Notes under the pieces: generated by a model
The model's database searches: none
What the model was told of the DNA's origin: nothing
The model's input: the letters and a program-made list of their open reading frames with translations, nothing else
In this document: positions 1 to 6,478 of the stretch, in pieces
Numbering within the stretch: the first letter of the stretch is position 1
Layout of the letters: every line of letters begins with the position of its first letter
Made by a program: the position numbers and the translations under genes
Source of the DNA: Sedimenticola sp.
GTDB lineage: Bacteria; Pseudomonadota; Gammaproteobacteria; Chromatiales; Chromatiaceae
Length of the DNA stretch: 10,962 nt
NCBI GenBank assembly: GCA_026197195.1
Contig: JAPHUG010000260.1
Coordinates: 1 to 10,962 of the forward strand
Reading direction: 5' to 3'

Positions 1-1
1 C

Positions 2-298
2 AATGAATCACCCAGTGATCCATCCGGACATCGCATGGACTGTATTGATGAATCAACCAATACCACAAACTACCTCTATATGATCCAACAAGCCGGCGCA
101 CTCCGCTGGCATCATCTGAAAGAGCCCGTTACACGAGGTTTCTTTTTCTTTGGCTGGCCACACACAACGGCCGTTATCCAACAACAGGACACTAAAACAG
201 AGTGGGCTGTCGATTCCTGGTTTCATGACAACGGTATAGCCCCTGAGATCATCCCACTGAAACAGTGGGCAGCGGGATGGAATCCGGCAGGACAATGA
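2..298 (+). CDS. 3' end of a conserved hypothetical protein with a Cys-His-Asp pattern (5' truncated by window edge)
   Basis: The reading frame is open from the first base of the window to a TGA at 296-298, so 98 C-terminal residues are visible and the start lies outside; the ATG at 35 is internal. The visible part aligns across its length with the C-terminal half of the next gene (295-858), with one gap and a little under half of the residues identical. Shared features are DCI.ES.NTT.YL, WH, H.TA.I, AVDSWF..NG and I.PLK.W. Cys14, His54 and Asp71 (counted from base 2) line up with Cys104, His143 and Asp160 of the paralog, and the 17-residue His-to-Asp spacing is the same in both. That order and spacing resemble the papain/transglutaminase-like fold, but this is inference and no family name is claimed. 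The stop overlaps the next start (ATGA), so the pair is probably co-translated. Coding is near certain; function is unknown. Confidence 0.8.
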   Translation, partial: NESPSDPSGHRMDCIDESTNTTNYLYMIQQAGALRWHHLKEPVTRGFFFFGWPHTTAVIQQQDTKTEWAVDSWFHDNGIAPEIIPLKQWAAGWNPAGQ

Positions 299-858
299 AA
301 ATAGCCTGGCCATTTCTCTTGATTGCGCTTGCCGTATCAACGACAGCAAGTGCGTGGAACGCTCCACCAAGTTTCGATACCTGCACCGATTACCATTGCG
401 ATATAATCCGCCCAGTTACCCTGAGCAGTGACCAGTGGCAAACGATTCGTCAGTTTTTTTCAGCCGCGAGCACACCCGAAGTTGAGCGTCAGCAGATCAG
501 GCAAGCCATTGCCAAAATGGAACAACTGGTCGGTAAACTGAACGGCACCGACCAAGACCTGAAAGAGAACGATGGCGAAGGATCATCACCAGGCCAGTTG
601 GACTGCATCGCAGAGTCGCTGAATACCACCACCTATCTACAACTCATGCAGCAGGACAATCTGCTAAAATGGCATCAGGTTGGTACTCGAAAGAAACGCA
701 CACTCTGGCTGTTTAATACCCATTGGACTGCCACTATTATCGAGAACAGAGGCGAACAGTATTATGCTGTCGATTCCTGGTTTTATGCCAACGGACAACC
801 CCCGGTTATCCAGCCGCTTAAAGCATGGCTGAACGGCCAGTCATTTACACAGAAATAG
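295..858 (+). CDS. Exported conserved hypothetical protein, paralog of the upstream gene, possible papain/transglutaminase-like fold
   Basis: A 187-residue protein if started at ATG 295, which I prefer because it places a clean signal peptide at the N terminus: positive MK, a hydrophobic stretch at residues 3-15, and an ASA|W cleavage site at about residue 20. A longer form from GTG 265 would put ten polar residues before the signal. The mature part has a short Cys pair (C30, C35), a helical stretch at about 45-82, a polar linker at 83-102, and the domain shared with the preceding gene (103-178). In the shared domain C104, H143 (HWTA) and D160 (AVDSW) are conserved and could be a catalytic triad; this is inferred from pattern only. 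The likely location is the periplasm. The start overlaps the previous stop, and mnmA begins 3 bases after this stop, so it is probably co-transcribed with mnmA, although no functional link to tRNA thiolation is evident. Confidence 0.8.
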   Translation: MKIAWPFLLIALAVSTTASAWNAPPSFDTCTDYHCDIIRPVTLSSDQWQTIRQFFSAASTPEVERQQIRQAIAKMEQLVGKLNGTDQDLKENDGEGSSPGQLDCIAESLNTTTYLQLMQQDNLLKWHQVGTRKKRTLWLFNTHWTATIIENRGEQYYAVDSWFYANGQPPVIQPLKAWLNGQSFTQK

Positions 859-861
859 CGA

Positions 862-1950
862 ATGAATAAAGGCAAGAAAATAATCGTCGGCATGTCCGGC
901 GGGGTCGACTCTTCGGTTACCGCCCTGCTTTTACTTGAGCAGGGTTACCAGGTTGAAGGGCTGTTTATGAAAAACTGGGAGGAGGATGACACCCAGGAGT
1001 ATTGCTCGGCGACCGTGGATCTGGCCGATGCACAATCCGTTGCCGATCAGCTTGGCATCCATCTTCATACGGTCAATTTCTCCGGCGAATACTGGGATAA
1101 TGTATTTGAGTATTTTCTTGCTGAATATAAAGCCGGTCGCACCCCTAACCCCGATGTCCTCTGTAACAGAGAGATCAAATTCAAGGCGTTTCTCGATTAC
1201 GCCCTACATCTTGGGGCAGAGGGAATCGCAACAGGACACTATGCTGCCCTCGCCCATCATGCTGATCAGGTAGCGATGATCCGTGCAAAAGATGAAAACA
1301 AGGATCAAACCTACTTCCTCTACATGCTCGGTCAGGAACAGCTGAGATTCAGTCAGTTCCCGCTTGGGGAGCTGGACAAATCAGAGGTCCGCGTACTAGC
1401 CGAACAGGCGGGCTTACCCAATCACAAGAAAAAAGACAGCACCGGCATCTGTTTTATCGGGGAACGAAAATTCACAGAGTTTCTGAGTCGTTACCTTCCT
1501 GCCAACCCAGGAAAGATGGTCACCCCGGAAGGCGAAGAGATCGGGGAACACCAGGGATTAATGTATTACACCCTGGGCCAACGGAAAGGACTCGGCATTG
1601 GTGGACGAGCCGACAGCGAAGCCAACCCCTGGTTTGTGGTGGAGAAAGACCTGGCCAACAACAGACTGATTGTGGCACAGGGACATAACCACCCCCTACT
1701 GCTAAAGCAAGGACTAAATGCCAGTCAGCTCCACTGGGTATCCGGTAAACCACCCGAAATGCCACTGGCGTGCCTTGCCCGCATCCGGCACCGCCAGCCA
1801 CTACAGAAATGCCAAATCATTGCACTTGAAAAGGGCCACATTCAGGTGCAATTTGATCAAAAACAGCGCGCTGTCACACCGGGACAATCGATCGTATTCT
1901 ACCAAGAGCGAATCTGTCTTGGCGGCGGCATTATAGAACAGGCTTTTTAA
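862..1950 (+). CDS. mnmA: tRNA-specific 2-thiouridylase MnmA
   Basis: A cytoplasmic enzyme that, in the known family, adenylates C2 of the wobble uridine U34 in tRNA-Lys, -Glu and -Gln and replaces its oxygen with sulfur delivered by the Tus relay, giving the s2U part of mnm5s2U. At 362 residues it has full family length. Visible motifs are the N-terminal ATP-pyrophosphatase PP-loop SGGVDSS (residues 12-18), NPDVLCN with catalytic Cys101, TGHYA (124-128), DQTYFLY (148-154), [11 protein letters not shown] with the second catalytic Cys197, and [10 protein letters not shown] (239-248) leading into the C-terminal beta-barrel. Both cysteines needed for persulfide chemistry are present. The ATG at 862 fits the family N terminus (a few residues before the [10 protein letters not shown] loop). 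It lies 3 bases after the previous stop with no clear Shine-Dalgarno sequence, so translation is probably coupled to the upstream gene. hflD overlaps its stop. Confidence 0.98.
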   Translation: MNKGKKIIVGMSGGVDSSVTALLLLEQGYQVEGLFMKNWEEDDTQEYCSATVDLADAQSVADQLGIHLHTVNFSGEYWDNVFEYFLAEYKAGRTPNPDVLCNREIKFKAFLDYALHLGAEGIATGHYAALAHHADQVAMIRAKDENKDQTYFLYMLGQEQLRFSQFPLGELDKSEVRVLAEQAGLPNHKKKDSTGICFIGERKFTEFLSRYLPANPGKMVTPEGEEIGEHQGLMYYTLGQRKGLGIGGRADSEANPWFVVEKDLANNRLIVAQGHNHPLLLKQGLNASQLHWVSGKPPEMPLACLARIRHRQPLQKCQIIALEKGHIQVQFDQKQRAVTPGQSIVFYQERICLGGGIIEQAF

Positions 1951-2567
1951 TGAAGAGTAATAGAGAACGATGTATCGCCCTGGCCGGTGTTTTCCAGGCC
2001 GCGCACTTGGCCGCCAAAATCGCTGAGCAAGGTGTCACCGACACAGAGAGCATGGAGGCCAGTGTTCAAAGCCTGTTTAAAATCAATGCCAACACGGTTG
2101 AGGATGTCTTTGGCGGTTTGCGAGGAATTGAATCTGGCTTGCGACTGATACAGCAACAGTTGGGAGAAAAAAGAGCTGACGACATTATGGTTACACAGTA
2201 TGTCATCGCACTCCTGCACCTGGAAGGAAAGCTGGGTAAAAATCCCGCTATGCAGGATCACATCAGGAAAGGCATCGAACTTGCGGATCAGCGCAGGGAT
2301 CACTTCCATCTGCTGCATGCCAATATTATCGCCCAACTGGCTGATATCTACTCCACCAGTATCAGCACGTTAAAACCTCGTATTATGGTTCAGGGTGATC
2401 CTCTGCACTTACAGAATCCTGACAATGTCAATCGAATACGGGCGTTACTACTATCGGGCATTCGCTCAGCCATGCTCTGGCGGCAATGCGGTGGTAGCCG
2501 CTGGCAGATTATTTTCAATCGAAAAAAACTGGCAGAAGAGGCACGTCGTCTTCTGCATATACTCTAA
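1950..2567 (+). CDS. hflD: High frequency lysogenization protein HflD homolog
   Basis: A 205-residue, mostly alpha-helical protein of the HflD (YcfC) family. In E. coli, HflD associates with the cytoplasmic face of the membrane and antagonises phage lambda CII, which alters lysogenization; its housekeeping role in other bacteria is unclear. Family hallmarks are the N-terminal ALAGVFQAA (residues 10-18), a short helix-rich centre, SISTLKPRIMVQG (about 137-149), and the strongly conserved C-terminal stretch IRALLLSGIRSAMLWRQ..G.RWQ with IFNRKKL after it. The length is usual for the family. The ATG shares its A with the last base of the mnmA TAA stop (TAATG), typical of translational coupling, and the mnmA-hflD order is conserved in gammaproteobacteria. 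The usual third member, purB, is not next here but about 6.8 kb downstream. Confidence 0.95.
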   Translation: MKSNRERCIALAGVFQAAHLAAKIAEQGVTDTESMEASVQSLFKINANTVEDVFGGLRGIESGLRLIQQQLGEKRADDIMVTQYVIALLHLEGKLGKNPAMQDHIRKGIELADQRRDHFHLLHANIIAQLADIYSTSISTLKPRIMVQGDPLHLQNPDNVNRIRALLLSGIRSAMLWRQCGGSRWQIIFNRKKLAEEARRLLHIL

Positions 2568-2636
2568 CGAATCCTGATGTGCGGGTGGTCACAGATCATC
2601 CGGTTCATCGCAGGCTTGCTGGTAAATGGGAACCAC

Positions 2637-2655
2637 ACAACGATTCCGTTGTTTT
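2637..2655 (+). terminator. Weak terminator-like hairpin after hflD
   Basis: A perfect 6-bp stem (ACAACG 2637-2642 with CGTTGT 2647-2652) with a 4-base loop is followed by only three further T residues. It sits 70 bases after the hflD stop and 44 bases before the next gene. The stem is short and the T run poor, so it may only attenuate transcription, or be chance. Confidence 0.3.
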
Positions 2656-2698
2656 GCAGGTGTCACAATAAGACGCTCACCAACAATGGAATCAAACC

Positions 2699-3139
2699 AT
2701 GATCATGAACCCACTTTACCGACTCCTGCTGTTACTCTGGCTTTCACTGATGAGCCTCTCCCTACTCGCCGGCAGCCCGCCACACGATCTATCCGACACC
2801 CCAAATCAAACTGAAGCAAGCGATAGTCAGAATGTCTGGGATAAAACCAAGCGGTTAGGCGCAACCGCCGTTCAATCAGGGAAGGCACTGGGGTCTGCCA
2901 CCCTCGATAAAACAGCTGACTGGTATCAAGCAGCCAAAGAGAAAGGGCAACAGACAAGCGCAATCATCACGGAAAAATCCCGTGCAGCATGGCATGAAAC
3001 GAAGAGAATGGGGGCCACTGCTGCTAAAAAGGGCCGGGAATGGCGTGCCGCCGTAGCTGAAAAGTCCCGATCGCTCTATCACCAGGCAACACAACCTGAA
3101 AAGCAGCCTCAGACAGCACAACCCGATAAAAACAGCTAG
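2699..3139 (+). CDS. Small exported helical repeat protein, function unknown
   Basis: A 146-residue protein I do not recognise. The N terminus is a signal peptide: hydrophobic run at residues 9-23 with a likely cleavage at LLA|GS (about 24). There is no lipobox cysteine, so it should be a soluble or surface-associated periplasmic protein rather than a lipoprotein. The mature part is Lys/Ala/Thr-rich and predicted helical. It contains two copies of a roughly 33-residue unit (47-79 and 98-130), each beginning W..TKR[LM]GATA and ending in Y..(A/Q)A, with 13 of 33 positions identical by my hand alignment. The C-terminal tail (131-146) is Gln/Pro/Lys-rich and probably disordered. This resembles amphipathic stress or envelope-associated repeat proteins, but no family is assigned. 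Start ATG 2699 has GGA eight bases upstream; the in-frame ATG at 2705 is an equally acceptable start and does not change the signal peptide. It may be co-transcribed with hflD if the weak hairpin between them is read through. Confidence 0.7.
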   Translation: MIMNPLYRLLLLLWLSLMSLSLLAGSPPHDLSDTPNQTEASDSQNVWDKTKRLGATAVQSGKALGSATLDKTADWYQAAKEKGQQTSAIITEKSRAAWHETKRMGATAAKKGREWRAAVAEKSRSLYHQATQPEKQPQTAQPDKNS

Positions 3140-3219
3140 ATTAGTTGCACCTCCAGCCACACTCATCCTTTATTTCCCATCTAGGAGTACCTTTATTGTT
3201 ATAGGTCAATTAATTGGCA

Positions 3220-3254
3220 GGTTATTTTCCGTACACTCCACCGGGAAAATAGCC
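3220..3254. repeat. Intergenic inverted repeat (11-bp stem, 13-base loop)
   Basis: Bases 3220-3230 pair with 3244-3254 over 11 positions, ten Watson-Crick and one G-T, around a 13-base loop. No T run follows on either strand, so it is not a standard intrinsic terminator. It lies 140 bases before the start of the c-di-GMP enzyme gene and could be a leader structure or protein-binding dyad. A 10-bp palindrome CAATTAATTG lies just upstream at 3207-3216. Confidence 0.35.
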
Positions 3255-3340
3255 CTATACGTTGACCAGGATCAATTAACATCCTTTGAAGTCGGTCGCT
3301 AGCCTGTGTAGGTCAACACAGCATAACCACAGAGAGCACC

Positions 3341-3406
3341 ATGATGGACCGGATTCACAAGGATTGTCCCTGCAACCAGGTTTCAGCCTCCCCATGCTGG
3401 ATCTAA
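3341..3406 (+). CDS. Possible short leader ORF overlapping the start of the c-di-GMP enzyme gene
   Basis: A 21-codon ORF with two consecutive ATG codons (3341, 3344), preceded by a purine-rich GAGAG about five bases upstream, ends at TAA 3404-3406. That stop is just inside the main gene, whose start is at 3394 in another frame. Its position would suit translational coupling to the main gene, which has a poor ribosome binding site of its own. The peptide has three Cys residues and resembles nothing I know. It is too short to exclude chance. Confidence 0.2.
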   Translation: MMDRIHKDCPCNQVSASPCWI

Positions 3407-6369
3407 AGACAAAGCTGCTCATCACCATTGGAGCGGTCTTTCTGCTCTCATTTGGCATATTGACCTATCTGGATTATCAAAACACACGTAAAGCCATTGT
3501 TCTTGAACTGGTTAATGAGGCGCGCCTGATCAGAGGCATGATGGCGGCGACCCGTCGGGTATATCGACATCAGTTTATGATCAGTGGTATTCCGTTAAAT
3601 GATAAAACCGTCGGCCTGCTTCCTGCACACGCCCTGTCCCGTATTTCAGAGGAGTTCAAACAGTCAATCACATCCGGCCTCAGCTTTAATAATGTGTCTG
3701 ATCGGCCGCGTAACCCGGATTTACTGGCCGATAACATAGAGATGGAGGCCATCCAATACTTCAGACGCAATGCCGATGTTGATGAACGCATGGTACCTTT
3801 CACAGCCAAAGGAAAGCCCTTTTACCATTTCGCCAGCCCCATCTGGGTGACCAAAGATTGTCTGCTATGCCACGGTAAACAGGAGAACGCCCCGTCCAGC
3901 ATTCGTGCGCTCTATAAAAACGCCTATGAATACAAGCTGGGCGAATTAAGGGGCATTCTAAGTATTAAGTTACCTGCCGAGGAGATGGAGAAACGCGCCA
4001 TAACTCAGCTATGGAACTCCAGTTTTAGTTATCTTTTTGGTTTCATCGTGACATTTCTGGCGGTTTTTCTTCTCATAAAACAGACGCTACTGACTCGAAT
4101 AACCCGCTTAACCAAAGCCACTTCCGAGCTTGCGGGTGGCAATTATGCAGCCCGCCTTACAACACGGGGCAATGATGAAATAGCCCAGGTTTCATCGGCC
4201 TTTAACGCCATGGCCGAGGCCATCCAAAACCGCACGGATGACCTGGAAGAGAGTGAACTACGCACACGCGCCATCGTTGAAGCCGCCGGAGATGGCATCC
4301 TGCTGATAGACAGTGATGGTATTATTCGTGATTTTAATCCTGCTGCTGGACGCATTTTTGGTTTCACTTCAAGAACCATCATCGGCAAGCCTTTGGCACT
4401 GTTACTACCCAACGAGATCAGCCTGAGCAGTAAAGAGGGGCTAAAGGAGCTGTTCTGCCTCTCTGATGGGTGTCAGTACAATCAGGAACGCATTGAAGTA
4501 ACCGGTCAGCATCGTGACGGCAGCCTGCTTCCTATCGATCTCATCATGACCCCCGTGCAGATCCGCGACGAGCAACTCTATCTCGCCATGGTGCAGGACA
4601 TCTCAATACGAAAAGAGGCAGAGCTTGCAGTCCAACAAAAACAGGAGTTCCTGCAGTCGGTTATCGATGGCGTGATCGATCCGATCATGGTGATTCGCAG
4701 TGATTATCAAATCATCATGATGAATAAAGCCGCCCGGAAAAACCTGCCCGACACGAGTATCCCTGATGGACACTATTTCTGCTATCAGGTCTCACACGGC
4801 AGAGAAACGCCCTGCTCCGGTGAGAATCATCCCTGCCCGCTTAAAGAGGTGATGACCACAAGCAAGCCGGTCACGCTGATCCATGAACACCAATGTGGAT
4901 CAGGCGGCACCCGGCTCTACGAGCTGGACGCCTCGCCCTACCAGGGAAATGATGGCCAACTGATCGGCATCATAGAGACATCAAAAGATATCACGGAGCG
5001 GCTGGCGACTGAGCGACAACTGAGGGAGAACGAGGCCCAACTGAGACATCAGGCACACCATGACGCATTGACAGGATTACCAAACCGGGTCCTGTTTCAT
5101 GATCGACTGGATCACGCCATGCGTAAGGCACACCGTGTCAACCGACAGGTCGCCGTTCTGTTTCTTGACCTGGATCGATTTAAAAATATTAACGACGGGC
5201 TTGGACATGACGTCGGTGATGGCATGCTGAAAGAGGTCGCGCTTCGTCTGCAGGAAGCCATTCGGGGTGACGATACCGTAGCCCGACTCGGTGGGGATGA
5301 GTTTGTCATCATTCTTGAAGAGTTACTGGACCCGGGCAGCGCGGCATCTGTAGCGACAAAATGCCTTAAAAGTCTCTCTAAAAAAATGGTCATTAAAGGG
5401 ATCGAAATCTTCCCGACTGTAAGTATCGGGATCAGCCTCTTCCCTGATGATGATGTGAGTGTAGACGGCCTGATGAAATGTGCAGATGCGGCCATGTATC
5501 GTGCCAAGGATGCAGGTAGAAATACCTTCCAGTTCTACACCAGCGACATGAATGACCAGACAATTCGCTTATTGTTGCTTGAAGGCAGTCTGCGGCATGC
5601 CCTGGATGAAGAGCAGCTACAACTCTACTATCAACCCAAATTTGATATTACCAATCGCAGACTGATTGGAATGGAAGCGCTGATACGTTGGCATCATCCT
5701 GAGAAAGGCTTGATCTCACCTGCTGACTTTATTCCGCTCGCGGAAGACACCGGGATGATTGTTTCTATTGGTGAATGGGTCATCAAGACCGCCTGCAAAC
5801 AACTGGCGTTATGGAAGGGAACAGAGTTCAGACATCTGCACATCGCCGTCAATATCTCTGCGCGTCATTTTAATAAATCATTACTGAAGACCATCGCCCG
5901 GGAACTCAGTACCAATAACCTATCACCCGACCTCCTGGAGCTTGAGATCACCGAAAGTGTATTAATGGATAACGCCGACGCCGCTGTCAAAACCCTCACA
6001 CAGATTCGCGATATGGGAATCTCACTGGCGATTGATGACTTTGGAACCGGCTACTCCTCTCTCAGTTACCTAAAGCGATTCCCTATCTCATCACTAAAGA
6101 TTGATCGCTCTTTTGTGAAAGATGTAATTGAGGATAACAACGATGCCGCTATTGTCACCTCTATTGTAGCCCTGGCAAAGCATATGGACCTGATGGTGAC
6201 CGCGGAAGGTGTGGAAACTGAAGAGCAACTCGCCTTCATTAAAAAACTGGGGTGCGATTATGGGCAGGGTTACCTGCTGGGCCGGCCGGTACCCGTCAAT
6301 GAATTTGAAAGCCGCTATTTGATAAAACGCCCTAACTACCTTAAACCGGTAACGGAAAAACAGCCATAG
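3394..6369 (+). CDS. Membrane c-di-GMP enzyme: periplasmic DUF3365-like haem-c domain, HAMP, two PAS, GGDEF and EAL
   Basis: A 991-residue inner-membrane sensor predicted to make and/or degrade cyclic di-GMP. From Met 3394 the order is TM1 (about 5-26), periplasmic DUF3365/Tll0287-like sensor (29-205) with CLLCH at 156-160, a CxxCH covalent haem-c motif, TM2 (210-229), HAMP (230-282), PAS1 (289-404), PAS2 (416-536), GGDEF (552-719) and EAL (732-974). The cyclase motif GGDEF (633-637) is intact, with an RxxD inhibitory site five residues before it (624-627). The phosphodiesterase keeps EAL (761-763), the N of VNISARHF, LEITES, DDFGTGYSS, LKID, AEGVE and QGYLLGRP, so both activities look possible. 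PAS2 is Cys-rich (C463, C474, C481). The frame stays open upstream to a TTG at 3286, but ATG 3394 puts TM1 at the N terminus as expected; its Shine-Dalgarno is weak. It ends at a strong terminator. Signal and output are inferred; the domains are clear. Confidence 0.93.
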   Translation: MLDLKTKLLITIGAVFLLSFGILTYLDYQNTRKAIVLELVNEARLIRGMMAATRRVYRHQFMISGIPLNDKTVGLLPAHALSRISEEFKQSITSGLSFNNVSDRPRNPDLLADNIEMEAIQYFRRNADVDERMVPFTAKGKPFYHFASPIWVTKDCLLCHGKQENAPSSIRALYKNAYEYKLGELRGILSIKLPAEEMEKRAITQLWNSSFSYLFGFIVTFLAVFLLIKQTLLTRITRLTKATSELAGGNYAARLTTRGNDEIAQVSSAFNAMAEAIQNRTDDLEESELRTRAIVEAAGDGILLIDSDGIIRDFNPAAGRIFGFTSRTIIGKPLALLLPNEISLSSKEGLKELFCLSDGCQYNQERIEVTGQHRDGSLLPIDLIMTPVQIRDEQLYLAMVQDISIRKEAELAVQQKQEFLQSVIDGVIDPIMVIRSDYQIIMMNKAARKNLPDTSIPDGHYFCYQVSHGRETPCSGENHPCPLKEVMTTSKPVTLIHEHQCGSGGTRLYELDASPYQGNDGQLIGIIETSKDITERLATERQLRENEAQLRHQAHHDALTGLPNRVLFHDRLDHAMRKAHRVNRQVAVLFLDLDRFKNINDGLGHDVGDGMLKEVALRLQEAIRGDDTVARLGGDEFVIILEELLDPGSAASVATKCLKSLSKKMVIKGIEIFPTVSIGISLFPDDDVSVDGLMKCADAAMYRAKDAGRNTFQFYTSDMNDQTIRLLLLEGSLRHALDEEQLQLYYQPKFDITNRRLIGMEALIRWHHPEKGLISPADFIPLAEDTGMIVSIGEWVIKTACKQLALWKGTEFRHLHIAVNISARHFNKSLLKTIARELSTNNLSPDLLELEITESVLMDNADAAVKTLTQIRDMGISLAIDDFGTGYSSLSYLKRFPISSLKIDRSFVKDVIEDNNDAAIVTSIVALAKHMDLMVTAEGVETEEQLAFIKKLGCDYGQGYLLGRPVPVNEFESRYLIKRPNYLKPVTEKQP

Positions 6370-6420
6370 ATCCATTTTTAACGGGAGATCTGGCTACCTC
6401 GATATCGGGTTACAGACCAT

Positions 6421-6457
6421 AAAAAACCCCGGAGCATCACAACCCCGGGGCTTTTTT
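6421..6457. terminator. Bidirectional intrinsic terminator between the c-di-GMP enzyme gene and acnB
   Basis: Six A residues (6421-6426) precede CCCCGG (6427-6432), a 12-base loop, CCGGGG (6445-6450), one C and six T residues (6452-6457). Read on either strand this gives a GC-rich 6-bp stem followed by a T run, as expected for a terminator shared by two convergent genes (stops at 6369 and 6479). Confidence 0.9.
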
Positions 6458-6478
6458 CTACTACCGTTCAGACAGGGT

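Noticed and set aside
35..298. A complete small gene starting at ATG 35
   Set aside because: The frame is open to the window edge and the residues before the ATG match the region preceding the conserved domain in the paralog, so it is a truncated larger gene.
2626..2814. ORF of 62 codons overlapping the start of the helical repeat protein
   Set aside because: It is in another frame across a signal-peptide-encoding region, and the product has no hallmark of a real protein.
3286..3393. N-terminal extension of the c-di-GMP enzyme from TTG 3286
   Set aside because: Adds 36 polar residues rich in His and Gln before the first membrane helix, uses a rare start codon and has no clear ribosome site; ATG 3394 is more plausible.
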